Assembly: GCF_014596475.1 (NCBI RefSeq)
Contig: NZ_MECJ01000002.1
Span: 682,001-746,000, forward strand
Length of the DNA stretch: 64,000 bases
Direction: 5' to 3'
Origin: Streptomyces sp. CBMA152
GTDB lineage: Bacteria > Actinomycetota > Actinomycetes > Streptomycetales > Streptomycetaceae
The translations under genes and the position numbers were made by a program. Under the pieces are notes generated by a model. The model was not told the DNA's origin. It did no database searches and saw nothing but the letters and a program-made list of their open reading frames with translations. Positions 34,536-44,199 of the stretch are shown here, piece by piece (the stretch's first letter is position 1; every line of letters begins with the position of its first letter).

Positions 34536-36205
34536 TCTGGCTCCCGATGGCACGGACTGGTTGAGATTGGGTCGACCACCGCGCAGTCGAGGATCCGCCC
34601 GTCCACCGTGCCGATCAGCAGTCGTCCGGGCCAGATGAGCGTGAGTGACAGCGGCACCACGGGCAGGCCGCCGACATCCAGTTGCTGCCGCCACAGCACC
34701 GTCCCGTCAGAGGTGCGCAGCGCCACCAGCTCACCGGAGTTGAAGGCGACGTAGAGCGTTTCCTCGTCCCCGTCGAGGGCGGTGGCCGGGAAGTCGGCGG
34801 TGAACACCCAACGGGCGGTTCCGTCCTCAAGACTGCGCCGTACGACGAAGGCGTTTCCGGGGAGCTGACCCGGGCCGTCGTGCACGGATCCGGCGTGCAC
34901 CAGGTCCCGCCCTGGCCCGGTGCCGACCTCGATACCCGGCCCGCCGAAGAGATGCCGGGCGTGGGCGGTTTCCCAGTCGAGAGGGAACAGTCGGCGTGCC
35001 ACGGGCTCACCGTCCGGGCCCTCCGGTTCGACGGTGACCACCCACTTGTCCCGCCACGGCTTCTCCTCGTCGCCCTGGAGGGCGAGCAATCGTCGGCTGT
35101 GCCGGATCGGAAAGGAGTGGTTGATGAGGTCGTAACCCTTTAGCGGTACGCGCGTCGGCAAGGCTTCTCCGGCGGGGCTGACCAGTACGGCCGGTTCTGC
35201 CTCGCTCTGGTCCCGCCTCGTGCCGCGGAGCATGAGCCAGCCGTCGTCACGAGTGGTGAGCGCGGTGGAGAAGGGAACGGGGAGGGAGCCGAGGACCTTC
35301 CCGTCCGCGAGGGACACCCGCGCTACGAGCGGTGGTTCGGTCACGCGTTCTCTGCCCACCCAGCGTGCACGCCACCGCTCCACGTTGACCCAGGCGTCGA
35401 GCTCGCCGGCCCTGACCACGAGCTGCCGCCCGCCCTCCTCGTCTGGAACGCACCACTCCAGACTCCCATCAGGTCCCCATGCTTCAGCGAGTACACCGTC
35501 CAGACAGGCCAGCACCCGCCCGTCCTGCAACCCGTGGACATCCCACACCTGTCGGCGCGGCTCCCACCACGGCTCACCGGCCAACACACCAAGCGACTCG
35601 ACGCCTTGGCCGACTGTCTCCCCCTTGCTGAGCCGCTCGTACTCGATCCACCGCCCGGTCAGCTCCTCCTGCCGGACCGACCCCTGAGCGATGTCACTCC
35701 AGTCGAACCGCTCGATGACCACGTCGAACCCGTGCGTATGTGCCTCGTCGAAGTCCTCGTCATCGGGTGGAGCGACGACGAGCCGCAGCGCCCGTTGGCT
35801 CTGCCATTCCACATGCAGCACCTCACGCGCGCCACGTATCACCGAGGTCAACCGCCCCGACCTCAGATCGAGCAGCAACAGCTCGCCCTCGAAGGAGTAG
35901 CCCCCGTCATACGACCCGGTCCCGATCGCGACGACCGGCAGCGTCGGGTGAAACGCAAGGCAGTGCACGGGCCAGCGTGACTCCACGATCCATCGGCACC
36001 GCAGATCGTCCATGCCATAGACACCCACCCGGTGCGACCGCCACCGGTCCATTGCCGTCCCGCACCCGGACCACTGCAGATACCCCAGATCGCCCCCCAC
36101 AACGACGAGTCCCCGCTCCTCGCTGACGGTCACGGCCGAGGGCACGCCGATCTCGGCGAAGGGCTGGTTGCCGAGTATGCGAAGGATGGTCAGCGAACCG
36201 GACAT
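34532..36205 (-). CDS. WD40/PQQ-like beta-propeller protein, cytosolic
   Basis: A protein of 557 residues without a signal peptide. Propeller-like repeats can be seen: GLVVVGGDLGYLQWSG, CLAFHPTLPVVAIGTGSYDG, LLLLDLRSGRLTSVIRG, VWDVHGLQDGRVLACLDGV, EETLYVAFNSGELVALRTSD and GTVLWRQQLDV. The last blade has the PQQ/BamB style LRTSDGTVLWRQ. Proteins of this kind usually serve as scaffolds or in stress-related genome neighbourhoods; no catalytic motif is visible. The stop overlaps the start of the DUF1963-like gene by four bases, indicating an operon. Confidence 0.65.
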   Translation of the reverse strand: MSGSLTILRILGNQPFAEIGVPSAVTVSEERGLVVVGGDLGYLQWSGCGTAMDRWRSHRVGVYGMDDLRCRWIVESRWPVHCLAFHPTLPVVAIGTGSYDGGYSFEGELLLLDLRSGRLTSVIRGAREVLHVEWQSQRALRLVVAPPDDEDFDEAHTHGFDVVIERFDWSDIAQGSVRQEELTGRWIEYERLSKGETVGQGVESLGVLAGEPWWEPRRQVWDVHGLQDGRVLACLDGVLAEAWGPDGSLEWCVPDEEGGRQLVVRAGELDAWVNVERWRARWVGRERVTEPPLVARVSLADGKVLGSLPVPFSTALTTRDDGWLMLRGTRRDQSEAEPAVLVSPAGEALPTRVPLKGYDLINHSFPIRHSRRLLALQGDEEKPWRDKWVVTVEPEGPDGEPVARRLFPLDWETAHARHLFGGPGIEVGTGPGRDLVHAGSVHDGPGQLPGNAFVVRRSLEDGTARWVFTADFPATALDGDEETLYVAFNSGELVALRTSDGTVLWRQQLDVGGLPVVPLSLTLIWPGRLLIGTVDGRILDCAVVDPISTSPCHREPE

Positions 36206-36492
36206 GGTGAGGGAACTCCCTGGTGGCGGAGCATCATTTTCGCATCAACCGCGCCCGCCAAGCCTGGAGTTACCGCCCATCGCAGCGCATGTGTACAGCT
36301 CCCCGCATCCCCTGGTCAGCGACCGGGCACACATACAACCCCCAGCTGGGTGCCCGGCGCCGTGGTGAGCAGTACCCGTTCGGCCGGGGCTGCGATGTGC
36401 CACGTGCAACCTGCGGGTGAGCAGCCAAACCCCTTGACTGGGTGTGGTTGGATCAGTCAGGTATAGACCATTCGTGCCTGGAAGGGCTCCAC

Positions 36493-37194
36493 GTGAACCG
36501 CCGTACCCGCAGAACCGTGATCACCTTTGCCGTGCTGGCCGCCGTCGGTGCCGGCGCGGACTGGGGGGTGAGGTGGTTCGCGGAGGACCTGGCCGCCGAC
36601 AAGATCGCCTCGCGCGTCAGCGGGTCCGGCGCGGTTACGGGCATCGCCCAGGCGCAGGTGTCCATCCACGGTTTCCCGTTCCTGACCCAGGCCGTCACCA
36701 AGACCCTCGACGAGGTGGACATCACCCTCACTGGCATACCCAGCCCCGACGGCGTCGGCTCCTCCTACCTCACCCTGCACCGCGCGGACCTGACCGCTCA
36801 CGGGGTGCGGATCGAGGGCACCAGCTCCGCCGTCGCCGACACCATTGACGGCAGGACCACCATCGATTACGCCACCCTCGGCACCGTCCTGGGCTCGCAG
36901 ACCCGCACCGACCCGGAAAGCGGACGCATCCTGACCGACAGCGTCACGATCGCCCCCGTGGTCGCCGACGGACCCACCGGCAGCCGCGTCCGTATCTCCT
37001 CGGGCGGCCACGACGTCATCGCCGCCCTCTCCGGCAAGGACACCAACCTGGTCTTCACCCCGGAGACCGAAGGCGCCCGTCCACTCGCCGTGGCCGTGCC
37101 CACCGGAAGGATCCCGCTGCGGGTCATCGACGCCACTGCTGGCGCTGACGGCATCACGGTCCGCTTCACCGGCCACCAGGTCAGCCTGGGCTGA
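36493..37194 (+). CDS. LmeA-like (DUF2993) phospholipid-binding protein
   Basis: A protein of 233 residues from GTG 36493, with GGAAGGG six bases upstream. An N-terminal anchor or signal (TVITFAVLAAVGAGADWGVR) is followed by the DUF2993 fold: FAEDLAADKIASRVSGSGAV, QVSIHGFPFLTQAVTKTLDE and VDITLTGIPSP. LmeA of mycobacteria is an envelope protein that binds phospholipid and supports lipomannan maturation. Streptomyces paralogues are membrane-attached and of unknown role. The extension to 36442 is unlikely because it would start inside promoter-like DNA (TTGACT at 36434). It has no operon partners. Confidence 0.75.
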   Translation: MNRRTRRTVITFAVLAAVGAGADWGVRWFAEDLAADKIASRVSGSGAVTGIAQAQVSIHGFPFLTQAVTKTLDEVDITLTGIPSPDGVGSSYLTLHRADLTAHGVRIEGTSSAVADTIDGRTTIDYATLGTVLGSQTRTDPESGRILTDSVTIAPVVADGPTGSRVRISSGGHDVIAALSGKDTNLVFTPETEGARPLAVAVPTGRIPLRVIDATAGADGITVRFTGHQVSLG

Positions 37195-37233
37195 CTGATC
37201 GTTGCAGAACGAGACGGGGAGGCCGGGCGACGG

Positions 37234-37686
37234 TCAGTCGTCGAGGCGCTGGAGGATCCGCGTGAACTCGCCGTTCTCGATCAGGCCGGTGAGGACCTGG
37301 GTCATGTTGCCGATGCCCGCGTCGCGGACGATGAGCCCGTCCGAGCACCAGAAGTAGCGGCCTTCGAGGGCTTCCCCGCTGGCGGCCCATCGCTTCATGA
37401 GGATCTCGACCTGGGCGATGGTGATGACGGTCGCGCTCCACCGGGAGCCGTCCTTGAGATTCACGAAGACATCGACGTTGTCCACGGACTCCACGTCCTC
37501 CGCGGCAGCACCGGTTTTCCCGGACGGAAGCGGGTCGACGACCGTACCGCGTTGGCCGGGATCGTGGATGCCCTGCGCAAGCGTGTCCTGGGCGGACGTC
37601 CCGGCCGAACGGATCGGCTGCTCCGGGGTCACCTTCACTTCCGAAGCACTCGTTCTCCCGCCCCTTCTCGACGACCCCGACCTCAC
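37234..37686 (-). CDS. Conserved hypothetical protein
   Basis: A protein of 150 residues as read. The first half is low-complexity and may be non-coding. The second half (VDVFVNLKDGSRWSATVITI, QVEILMKRWAASGEALEGRY, FWCSDGLIVRDAGIGNMTQV, ENGEFTRILQRLDD) is globular and protein-like. It resembles unnamed Streptomyces proteins with small beta-rich domains. A GTG within the first 25 codons (near VKVTPEQ) is a plausible alternative start. It is convergent with the LmeA-like gene, with 40 bases between their stops. No function is proposed. Confidence 0.45.
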   Translation of the reverse strand: MRSGSSRRGGRTSASEVKVTPEQPIRSAGTSAQDTLAQGIHDPGQRGTVVDPLPSGKTGAAAEDVESVDNVDVFVNLKDGSRWSATVITIAQVEILMKRWAASGEALEGRYFWCSDGLIVRDAGIGNMTQVLTGLIENGEFTRILQRLDD

Positions 37687-37798
37687 CCTGCGCCCCCTCG
37701 TCGTGCTGTGGTCGCTGTTCCGACACAGTCGACGGGCAGCACGGGGCGGGTGCGCCCTCCGCTTCCTCCGCTTTATGAGCCGTTGCCGGTGGTCTGCT

Positions 37799-39018
37799 TC
37801 AGTCGGTTTTCGCCGACTTGTCGAAGAACCTGATGATCTGGGGCACGGCTTGCCGCACCGATGCGTTGTGGTCGCAATTGCCGAGGTCGGTCAGTCGGTG
37901 TGCGGCGCCGTTCCTTGTCAGCTGGTCGGCACAGTAGGTGGCGTGACTGAAGTCGACGTCCTTGTCGCCCCGGCTGTAGAAGATCTCCACCGGTACGTTC
38001 GGCCGCCAGTTGCACGTGTTGTCCATCGGGCGCAGCTTGTTCTTGAGGACACCGTCGGGCTTGCGGATTTTGTTCAGGAAGTCCTCGGTGAACAGGTCCT
38101 TGGAGGCCGCCGGGAGTTCGCTGACGATCTGCTTGGCAGGGTGATATCCGTCGAAGAGAGCCTCCACTTTGCTGTCGTAGGGAGGGCGGAAGACGTCGCT
38201 GGGTGACGTGTAGATGCCGTACATCTTGTTCCAGGCGCTAGCGAAGTAGGCGAGGTGGATGCCGGATTTGGCGATCTTGTCGTTGGCCGCGGCGGCCTCG
38301 AAGGCCGAGAGGTTGTAGGGGCCGCTGACCGGGGCGAGCGCCCCAGCTGGAAGTAGCGGTCGATGTCCTTTTGTTGAAGCGCCCGGCCTACCAGCATGGT
38401 CGCGGGGCCGCCCTGCGAGAACCCGCTGACCTGAACTTCTCGCTTCAGCTCCCGGCCCTCGCGGTGGGCGAGGGTCCGGGCCGCGCGCAGGCCGTCCACC
38501 GAGGCCGCGACGGTGGCCTGAGGGTCACCGTAGGGGTGGAAGCCTTTGCCCGAGCCGAGGCCGATGTAGTCGGGTGCCGAAACGGCCCGCCCGGTCGAGG
38601 CGAACAGCAGGGCGACGAGCCGGTCGTTCGACTTCGGATTCTCCGAGGCGACGTCCTTGCGGTAGACGGTGGTGCCGTGCAGCCAGGAGACGGTGGACAG
38701 GTGGCGCGCCCCGTTCTTGGGCAGGACGACGAGCTGGCTCGCGGTCGTGGAGGCACCCGCGCTGTCAGTGGTGCGGTAGGTGACCCGGTAGGCGGTCACG
38801 CCATAGCGCACCTGGGACGAGTCGATCTCTCCCCGGAGTTCCCCGGCCACTTCCTGCGCTGTGAGGTCGGCCGCTTGCTCCACGGAGACGACGGCCCCGC
38901 TTTGGGTCCGTCCGTTGTGGGAGCCGGCCGCCGCCGAGACCGGCGCCAGCAGGGCGGACACACTGCCGAGGACCGCCGCACCAGCCAGAATCCGGATGTT
39001 TGTTCGCGGTGAAGTCAT
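37799..39018 (-). pseudogene. Secreted LIP-type lipase with one-base frameshift
   Basis: A signal peptide (RILAGAAVLGSVSALLAPVS) leads into a secretory-lipase (PF03583-like) domain. This includes STVSWLHGTTVYRKDVASEN, RAVSAPDYIGLGSGKGFHPY and the nucleophile elbow GFSQGGPATM. After DRYFQLG the frame is lost. The next frame continues as ALAPVSGPYNLSAFEAAA and later supplies the Asp (FYSRGDKDVDF) and His (LGNCDHNAS) of the triad, ending at 37799. One G appears to be missing from the G-run at about 38340. If it is real, the lipase is dead. If it is a base-calling error, the gene encodes an intact enzyme of about 405 residues. Confidence 0.75.
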
Positions 39019-39250
39019 CTATGGATCATGCCCGTTGGCCGCTCCGCGGGGACATGGAGCGACCCCCCGGCCGCGCAGGGGGACAACCCCCTCGGCGCCT
39101 GTAGGGGATGCCGGATGCCCCGTCCCTTACGGAACACGTGGACTGCCGAACGGTGCGGGGGAGTGGAGCATTCCGCTCGGCGCCGGGTCGGTCGGGCCGA
39201 GGGCAAGGGTCACCAGTGCCTCGTCCGGAACGCCGATGATCGGTGCTGTG

Positions 39251-39944
39251 TCATGCGACCCGTCGGACATAGCGCTGGTGGCCGTGGTACTCCAGGAAGC
39301 TGCGCAGCAGCAGTGACGCCGAGGCGTGCGGGTGGTTCTGAGCCAGGAGCACGCGGACGCCGAGATCGTCGTCGGCGGACAGGTGTTCCAGGAGATCGGG
39401 CGGCAGGCAGTGGTCCTTGGCCGCGTGCCGACGCAGCAGCGGGTGGTGGGAGTTTGCGTCCCGGCGTACGGCTTGGGGGTCCCGGGGGCAGGTAGGGCCC
39501 GGGCAGTGGGAGGAAGCAGTGGTCGATGGGGATCTCGTAGTCGATTGAGGCCCGTTCCTCCTCGGCCAGCTCCGGATGCACGGACAGGGCCAGCCGCACC
39601 TTCGGGTCCGGGTCTACGGCGAGGATGCGCCGCTCGGCAGGCCCGAGGCCTGGGCGGTGGGCGATGCGCTCGCGTACCTCTGGGTCCGGGTCGCAGGCCA
39701 GCAGTGCCACCATGTCGGCGAACAGGCTGGGGTTTTCCGCGATCGCCGCTCGCTCGCCCTCGGCTGCGGGAGCGGTGAGGACGTTGTTCACGACGGTTCT
39801 GCGCACCACTGGACCCGCGTCCAGGACGAGTTGGGTCTCTTTGGGTATGGACGCGGACCAGTCGTCGCCGCGCCGCCCGGTGACCAACTGCTCGGCTTCG
39901 CCGGCGTGCAGCATCTCGGCCGCCTTCTCGATGGGCTTGGACAT
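39251..39944 (-). pseudogene. Leucine-rich-variant (LRV/HEAT-like) protein with one-base frameshift
   Basis: From ATG 39944 the frame has repeated helical units: VRRTVVNNVLTAPAAEGERA, ENPSLFADMVALLACDPDPE, VRERIAHRPGLGPAERRILA and VDPDPKVRLALSVHPELAEE. These LRV-type repeats carry the DPDPxVR hallmark and are common in Streptomyces. At about 39487 (a run of five Cs) the frame is lost. One frame over, the protein continues as RDPQAVRRDANSHHPLLRRH, PDLLEHLSADDDLGVRVLLA, QNHPHASASLLLRSFLEYHG and HQRYVRRVA, to TGA at 39251. It would encode about 230 residues if the frame were restored. Its role is unknown, probably protein-protein contact. Confidence 0.65.
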
Positions 39945-40059
39945 CGTGGCCTGCGGTAGCGGTTGGTGGGCGTCCACCCGTCCATGCCTCCGCCATCTCC
40001 CTTCCGGTAGAGCCGACTTGGCCAACCTCGCCCCCACCCCGCAGCCCTCGCCTCACCCC

Positions 40060-40484
40060 ACCCTGCGAAACCGAGAAACTCGGGCTACGGATGCGGCACT
40101 CGGTGCCGAGGCTTCTCTGACACGCGCCCTCAACCTCGCAATGAAAGGTGCAAGTTGAATATTACATTGGTTTACATGGTTTTGACCTGGCAATACCTTC
40201 ATGATCATATTGGGGTGTGCGCCGGGGAAGGCCAGGGGGACTGTCCCGGCGCGTGCCGCCCTGCCCCGCTGACCACGGAACGGGGCGGCATCTCCGGCAT
40301 CTTCCGGGCTGTGCGTCATGAGCCCGGAGGATGCGGCCCTGGCCCCTTCGCACCTGCGTCTATGGGGTCTTCCCTGTACGGCAGCACCCTGGGGCGATGT
40401 TCGTGTGCGGGCCAAGGGTCCGCCTGCCGCGTCCCGCAGCTGCGTTGCGGTGTGGCCTGCATCTGTAGAGAGAATCGAGGAGAG
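40060..40484. other. Leader and promoter region of the hemopexin protein
   Basis: About 425 bases without a supported gene. The stretch 40150-40215 is unusually AT-rich for this window and contains the only promoter-like boxes seen. A 5' untranslated region of about 280 bases would follow. Confidence 0.4.
40171..40199 (+). promoter_or_regulatory. Candidate promoter in an AT-rich patch
   Basis: TTTACA (40171-40176) and TACCTT (40194-40199) are separated by 17 bases. An alternative TTGACC/CATATT pair overlaps it with an 18-base gap. Either would start transcription roughly 270-280 bases before the hemopexin gene. Confidence 0.45.
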
Positions 40485-42461
40485 TTGAAGACAAGAGCAG
40501 CCAGATGGGTGACCGTCGTGGTCGCCGCCGGCTTGATGGCCGCCATGGCGCCCGCGGATGCCTTCGCCGACGGTCCGGCCCCGCTGGAGCGGGAGTGGGC
40601 CGGCGGCAAGACCGTGGAGGATCCCAAGGACACCCCGGCCAGCGGACTGGCCTATCAGTACGTGCTCCCCTTCTACCAGAAGCACGGGTTCTACCTGCAG
40701 GATGCCGCGCCTTCGCAGCGCATCGCTCCCGGCATCCAGCAGACCCTGAGCCTGGGCCGGGAAGACGAGGTGGTCGAGGCCACGCAGACCGGTGTCGACG
40801 ACGGTGGGACGGGCGAGTGGAAGGCCCGGGTCTTCGGCGGTCTGAAGGCGGTGGCGAAGGCGGTGGCGAAGTCCCAGGGCGGGGAGTCCGCGGAGAGCAT
40901 CGTCGACGCGCTCATCCCGGACTTCAGTACGTCCAGCGTCGTCGCGGACAAGACGGTCAAGTTCAACGTCACCAACACCATCAACGTGACCGCCAAGCGT
41001 GACATCGAGGCGCGCGCCGTCTACTACAAGCTCAAGACGGTCTCCGACGTGTGGAAGCGGGAGCGGGACCAGGACAAGCCGTCCCTCGTACGCAGCGGGC
41101 AGGTCACTGACGCCGTGGTCGGCATGGGCTGGATTCTGACCTGCAAGGACAGCGACGGCCGGGACTACATCTGCCAGCCGGGCAAGGACTTCGTCTCCAA
41201 GAGCCGGATCCCCGCCCAGGAGAAGAAGTACTTGCCTCCCACCGGCGCCCCGGACCGCCTCAAGCACGAGGAGACCGGGGTCGGGTTCTTCCTGTCCGGT
41301 GCCCGGGTGAGCATGGAGTACCCCGAGGAGTGCTCCGTGAGCGCGGACAGCGGCGGCAGCCTCACCAGGACCCAGGTCCAGGTCCGGTGCGCCGGGCCGA
41401 AGTACCAGGACGGCCCGAAGTTCAGCCACTACCGTGTCCAGTACGGCATCGGCAGGGCCGGGCCCGCGTTCTCCTGGGACAACAACTGGGGCTCGGGCGC
41501 ACTGACCTCTGCCACGGAAGTACAGCAGAACTACCCCAACGAGGCGGCGCTGCGCAACGTCCGGGCCTTTGCGGCGGACGGCCAGAAGCACGGCCTGTCC
41601 TTCACCGCACTCAAAGACAGCTCGTTCGTGAGCCCGAAGCTCACCCTCAGGATCGTCCCGGTCACCGCGGACTGCGCCGATCCGGACCAGGCGGGAATCC
41701 TCGGCTGCCGCAACCCCCTCCAGGGCACGGTGTTCGAGAACGGCTTCGACGGCGCGACCGCCGTCCCCGGCTCACCGAGTGACCTGTACTTCTTCAAGGG
41801 CAACGGCTACGTGCGGTACAACGCCCAGACGGACACGGTCAACGGCTGGGGCAAGGATGGCAAGCTGCTGTCCCTCGCCGACCAGTGGCCGGGACTGAGG
41901 GGCACCGGCTTCGAAAACGGCATCGACGCCGCCGTGGAAGTCCCCAACATCCCGGACGCGATCTACTTCTTCAAGGGCGACAGTTACTTGCGCTACAACG
42001 TGAAGGAGGACAAGGCAGAGACGTGGGGCGGTGACAGTCCCGTGCTGCCGCTCGCCCGTCTGTGGCCGGGTCTGAAGGGCACAGGGTTTGAGAACGGGTT
42101 CACGGCTGCCGCTCCGGTCCCGGGTGATGCCGATGCTCTCTACCTCTTCAAGGGTGACAGTTACCTGCGTTACGACCTGAAGGAGGACAAGGCCGAGAGC
42201 TGGGGCAGCGACAGTCCCGTGCTGAAGATTGCCGACCACTGGCCGGGACTGAAGGGCACCGGCTTCGAAGACGGCATCACCGCAGCCGCCGCCGTCCCCG
42301 GCACCACGGATGCGATCTACTTCTTCAAGGGCGACAGTTACCTGCGCTACAACCTGACGACGGACAAGGCCGAGACCTGGGGCGGTGACACCCCTGTCCT
42401 GAAGATTGCCGACCACTGGCCGGGACTGGCCGACGCGCCCTGGCGCGCCCGGACATCCTGA
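40485..42461 (+). CDS. Secreted four-repeat hemopexin protein
   Basis: A protein of 658 residues from TTG 40485, with GAGGAGAG directly upstream. The signal peptide is WVTVVVAAGLMAAMAPADAF. Residues 30-410 are a beta-rich region of unknown fold: VVADKTVKFNVTNTINVTAK, VYYKLKTVSDVWKRERDQDK and FFLSGARVSMEYPEECS. From about residue 413, four hemopexin repeats of about 59 residues follow, each with a GTxFENG opening, a YFFKGDSYLRYN core and a WPGL end. One four-bladed hemopexin propeller would result, usually a binding module for proteins, metals or heme. The N-terminal part could be a pore-forming or adhesive domain, but I do not recognise it. It is followed by a GC-rich hairpin. Confidence 0.75.
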   Translation: MKTRAARWVTVVVAAGLMAAMAPADAFADGPAPLEREWAGGKTVEDPKDTPASGLAYQYVLPFYQKHGFYLQDAAPSQRIAPGIQQTLSLGREDEVVEATQTGVDDGGTGEWKARVFGGLKAVAKAVAKSQGGESAESIVDALIPDFSTSSVVADKTVKFNVTNTINVTAKRDIEARAVYYKLKTVSDVWKRERDQDKPSLVRSGQVTDAVVGMGWILTCKDSDGRDYICQPGKDFVSKSRIPAQEKKYLPPTGAPDRLKHEETGVGFFLSGARVSMEYPEECSVSADSGGSLTRTQVQVRCAGPKYQDGPKFSHYRVQYGIGRAGPAFSWDNNWGSGALTSATEVQQNYPNEAALRNVRAFAADGQKHGLSFTALKDSSFVSPKLTLRIVPVTADCADPDQAGILGCRNPLQGTVFENGFDGATAVPGSPSDLYFFKGNGYVRYNAQTDTVNGWGKDGKLLSLADQWPGLRGTGFENGIDAAVEVPNIPDAIYFFKGDSYLRYNVKEDKAETWGGDSPVLPLARLWPGLKGTGFENGFTAAAPVPGDADALYLFKGDSYLRYDLKEDKAESWGSDSPVLKIADHWPGLKGTGFEDGITAAAAVPGTTDAIYFFKGDSYLRYNLTTDKAETWGGDTPVLKIADHWPGLADAPWRARTS

Positions 42462-42478
42462 CCCACCAAGGCTGACAG

Positions 42479-42518
42479 GGGCCCGGCGGCGCACGCCGAC
42501 AGGCGCGCCCCCGGGCCC
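42479..42518 (+). terminator. GC-rich hairpin after the hemopexin gene
   Basis: GGGCCCGG (42479-42486) pairs with CCGGGCCC (42511-42518), with further pairing between GGCGGCG and CGCGCC inside. It starts 17 bases after the stop. Confidence 0.5.
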
Positions 42519-42891
42519 TCGTGAGCCCCGGGCCTTCCAGCTGACAGCAGCAGGGGCCCTGCCCGGCTTCCCCTCTTGCGTTGGCCTTCTCCGAGGGCCC
42601 TGTGACCGCCAGGTTCAAATGACCGATCGCGACTGTGGTCACCTTGACCGGCAGGCCTTGCCCACGCCCAGTTCTCGCAGCGCGCCCAGCGCTTTTGGGC
42701 GGGGTTGTCGCTCCTCGATTTCGTGGTCGGGTGGCTTGCGGCGAGCCACCCGACCGCACACTCCGACTCTGACCTGCACAGGCACGCGAACTACGCCTGT
42801 CGTGCCAGTGGGCGATCGCGGGGCGGATGAGTTTCCCTCACGTCGAGCCCATGGCACAGTCCCGGTACGGACTCATCGAGAGGGGACGCTC

Positions 42892-44154
42892 ATGAGCCAC
42901 CGGTTACGGATGGCCACCGAGGCCCGGGCAAGCCTGAACCGCATACGGACGCGAGACCCGTCCGTTGCCCTGCTCGTCGGCGAAGCCGTGGTCGCGCTCC
43001 TGGACGAAGGGCCGCGTCTGGGCCCGCCGATGGTGGTAGAGGTGGAGTCGGTGCTGCGTGAGCAGAACATCGGCATGCTCCTCGACGACTCCTACCAGCG
43101 CCTGCTTCACCTTCTGCAACAGGCCCGCCGCGCCATCGCCGACATCGCGACCTCGCGTCGTCGCGTAGAACTCCAGACGACCCAGCTGGAGCAGCAAGCC
43201 GCGAAGCTCGATGAACAGGTGACGAAGGCGCTTGCCATGGGCCGGGCGGACCTGGCAGCGGAAGGCCGGATCCGAGCGGCCGCCGTGCGCGATCAACTCG
43301 AGGAAATCTCCGGCACCATCGACGCATTGCGGAACCTGGAAGACCGTTCGAGCACTCTCGCTCAGCGCCTTCAAGGGCGAGTGGACGTCTTCCGGATGCG
43401 TAAGGAGACCGGCAAGGCCGTTGTGCTCGCCGCCCGCGCCCACGCCACGGTAGATGAGGTTCTCGCCGATGCCGGCGAACCGGCCCTCGCTCCCGAAGTG
43501 CCGGGGAAGGCCGCAGAGGAGGCACTCGCCGAGGCCGAGTCGGCCCAGGCCGCACTCCTGGCGAGCGGCAGCGCCCTCGAACAGGAAGCACGCGGCTGGC
43601 TCGGGATCACCGGGCTTCAGGACATTGCGCCACCCCGGCTCCTGGAACTGCGGCTCGGCGCGGTGACGGGTCACGACACTCGCCTTGTGTACGTCGTCGA
43701 CCCGCCCGGCGCGGTGATCGTGCTGGCGATCGGCGATGAGCAGGGAGACTGGTGGGGCTGGTACCACGGCGTCCTGCCAGATGCCCGATACCTCGCGTCA
43801 GCCCGGCCGGCAACCGGGCACGGGCAACCTGGACCGGGTCTTGTCGACCATGACAGGGAGTCCTTCCTGCAGACCTACTTCCCCGACACAGCTGACGAAG
43901 TCGTCCTCGGCGCGGCCCAGTTGGCGCACCGCAACCGGACACGCCCTCTACAGGACGTGCGTCGGCTCGCCGGAGTCACTCGGGTGCAGCTGGCCGCGCG
44001 GATGGGCATCGAGCCGGAACAGGTAGCCGCGTTCGAGAGTGCAGAACCCGGCACGACGGACATGCGCATGCTTGTCGCCTACGTCCAGGCCCTTGGTGGA
44101 CGGCTTGAGGTCATCGCCGACCTCGGAGCCGAGAGGATCGTCCTCGACTGCTGA
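42892..44154 (+). CDS. PspA-like coiled coil fused to RelE-like and Xre domains
   Basis: A protein of 420 residues from ATG 42892, with AGGGGA eight bases upstream. Residues 1-55 are a small N-terminal domain. Residues 60-225 are a long coiled coil with PspA/IM30 character (LQQARRAIADIATSRRRVEL, EQQAAKLDEQVTKALAMGRA, LAQRLQGRVDVFRMRKETGK). Residues 245-305 resemble RelE/HigB (Gp49-like) toxins: RLLELRLGAVTGHDTRLVYV, VDPPGAVIVLAIGDEQGDWW and GWYHGVLPDARY. Residues 352-415 are an Xre helix-turn-helix of HigA type (LQDVRRLAGVTRVQLAARMG, DMRMLVAYVQALGGRLEVIA). The frame is continuous with no internal stop. A single polypeptide joining an envelope-stress coil to both halves of a toxin-antitoxin pair is unusual. 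Activity is unproven. Confidence 0.7.
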   Translation: MSHRLRMATEARASLNRIRTRDPSVALLVGEAVVALLDEGPRLGPPMVVEVESVLREQNIGMLLDDSYQRLLHLLQQARRAIADIATSRRRVELQTTQLEQQAAKLDEQVTKALAMGRADLAAEGRIRAAAVRDQLEEISGTIDALRNLEDRSSTLAQRLQGRVDVFRMRKETGKAVVLAARAHATVDEVLADAGEPALAPEVPGKAAEEALAEAESAQAALLASGSALEQEARGWLGITGLQDIAPPRLLELRLGAVTGHDTRLVYVVDPPGAVIVLAIGDEQGDWWGWYHGVLPDARYLASARPATGHGQPGPGLVDHDRESFLQTYFPDTADEVVLGAAQLAHRNRTRPLQDVRRLAGVTRVQLAARMGIEPEQVAAFESAEPGTTDMRMLVAYVQALGGRLEVIADLGAERIVLDC

Positions 44155-44199
44155 ACCCGCCGTGGCTCGTCAGGCTCGTATGTTTCGGCAGATCCCGCA

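Noticed and set aside
40053..41591. A 512-residue minus-strand frame opposite the hemopexin gene
   Set aside because: The plus strand has a signal peptide and repeats; the antisense frame has no family resemblance.
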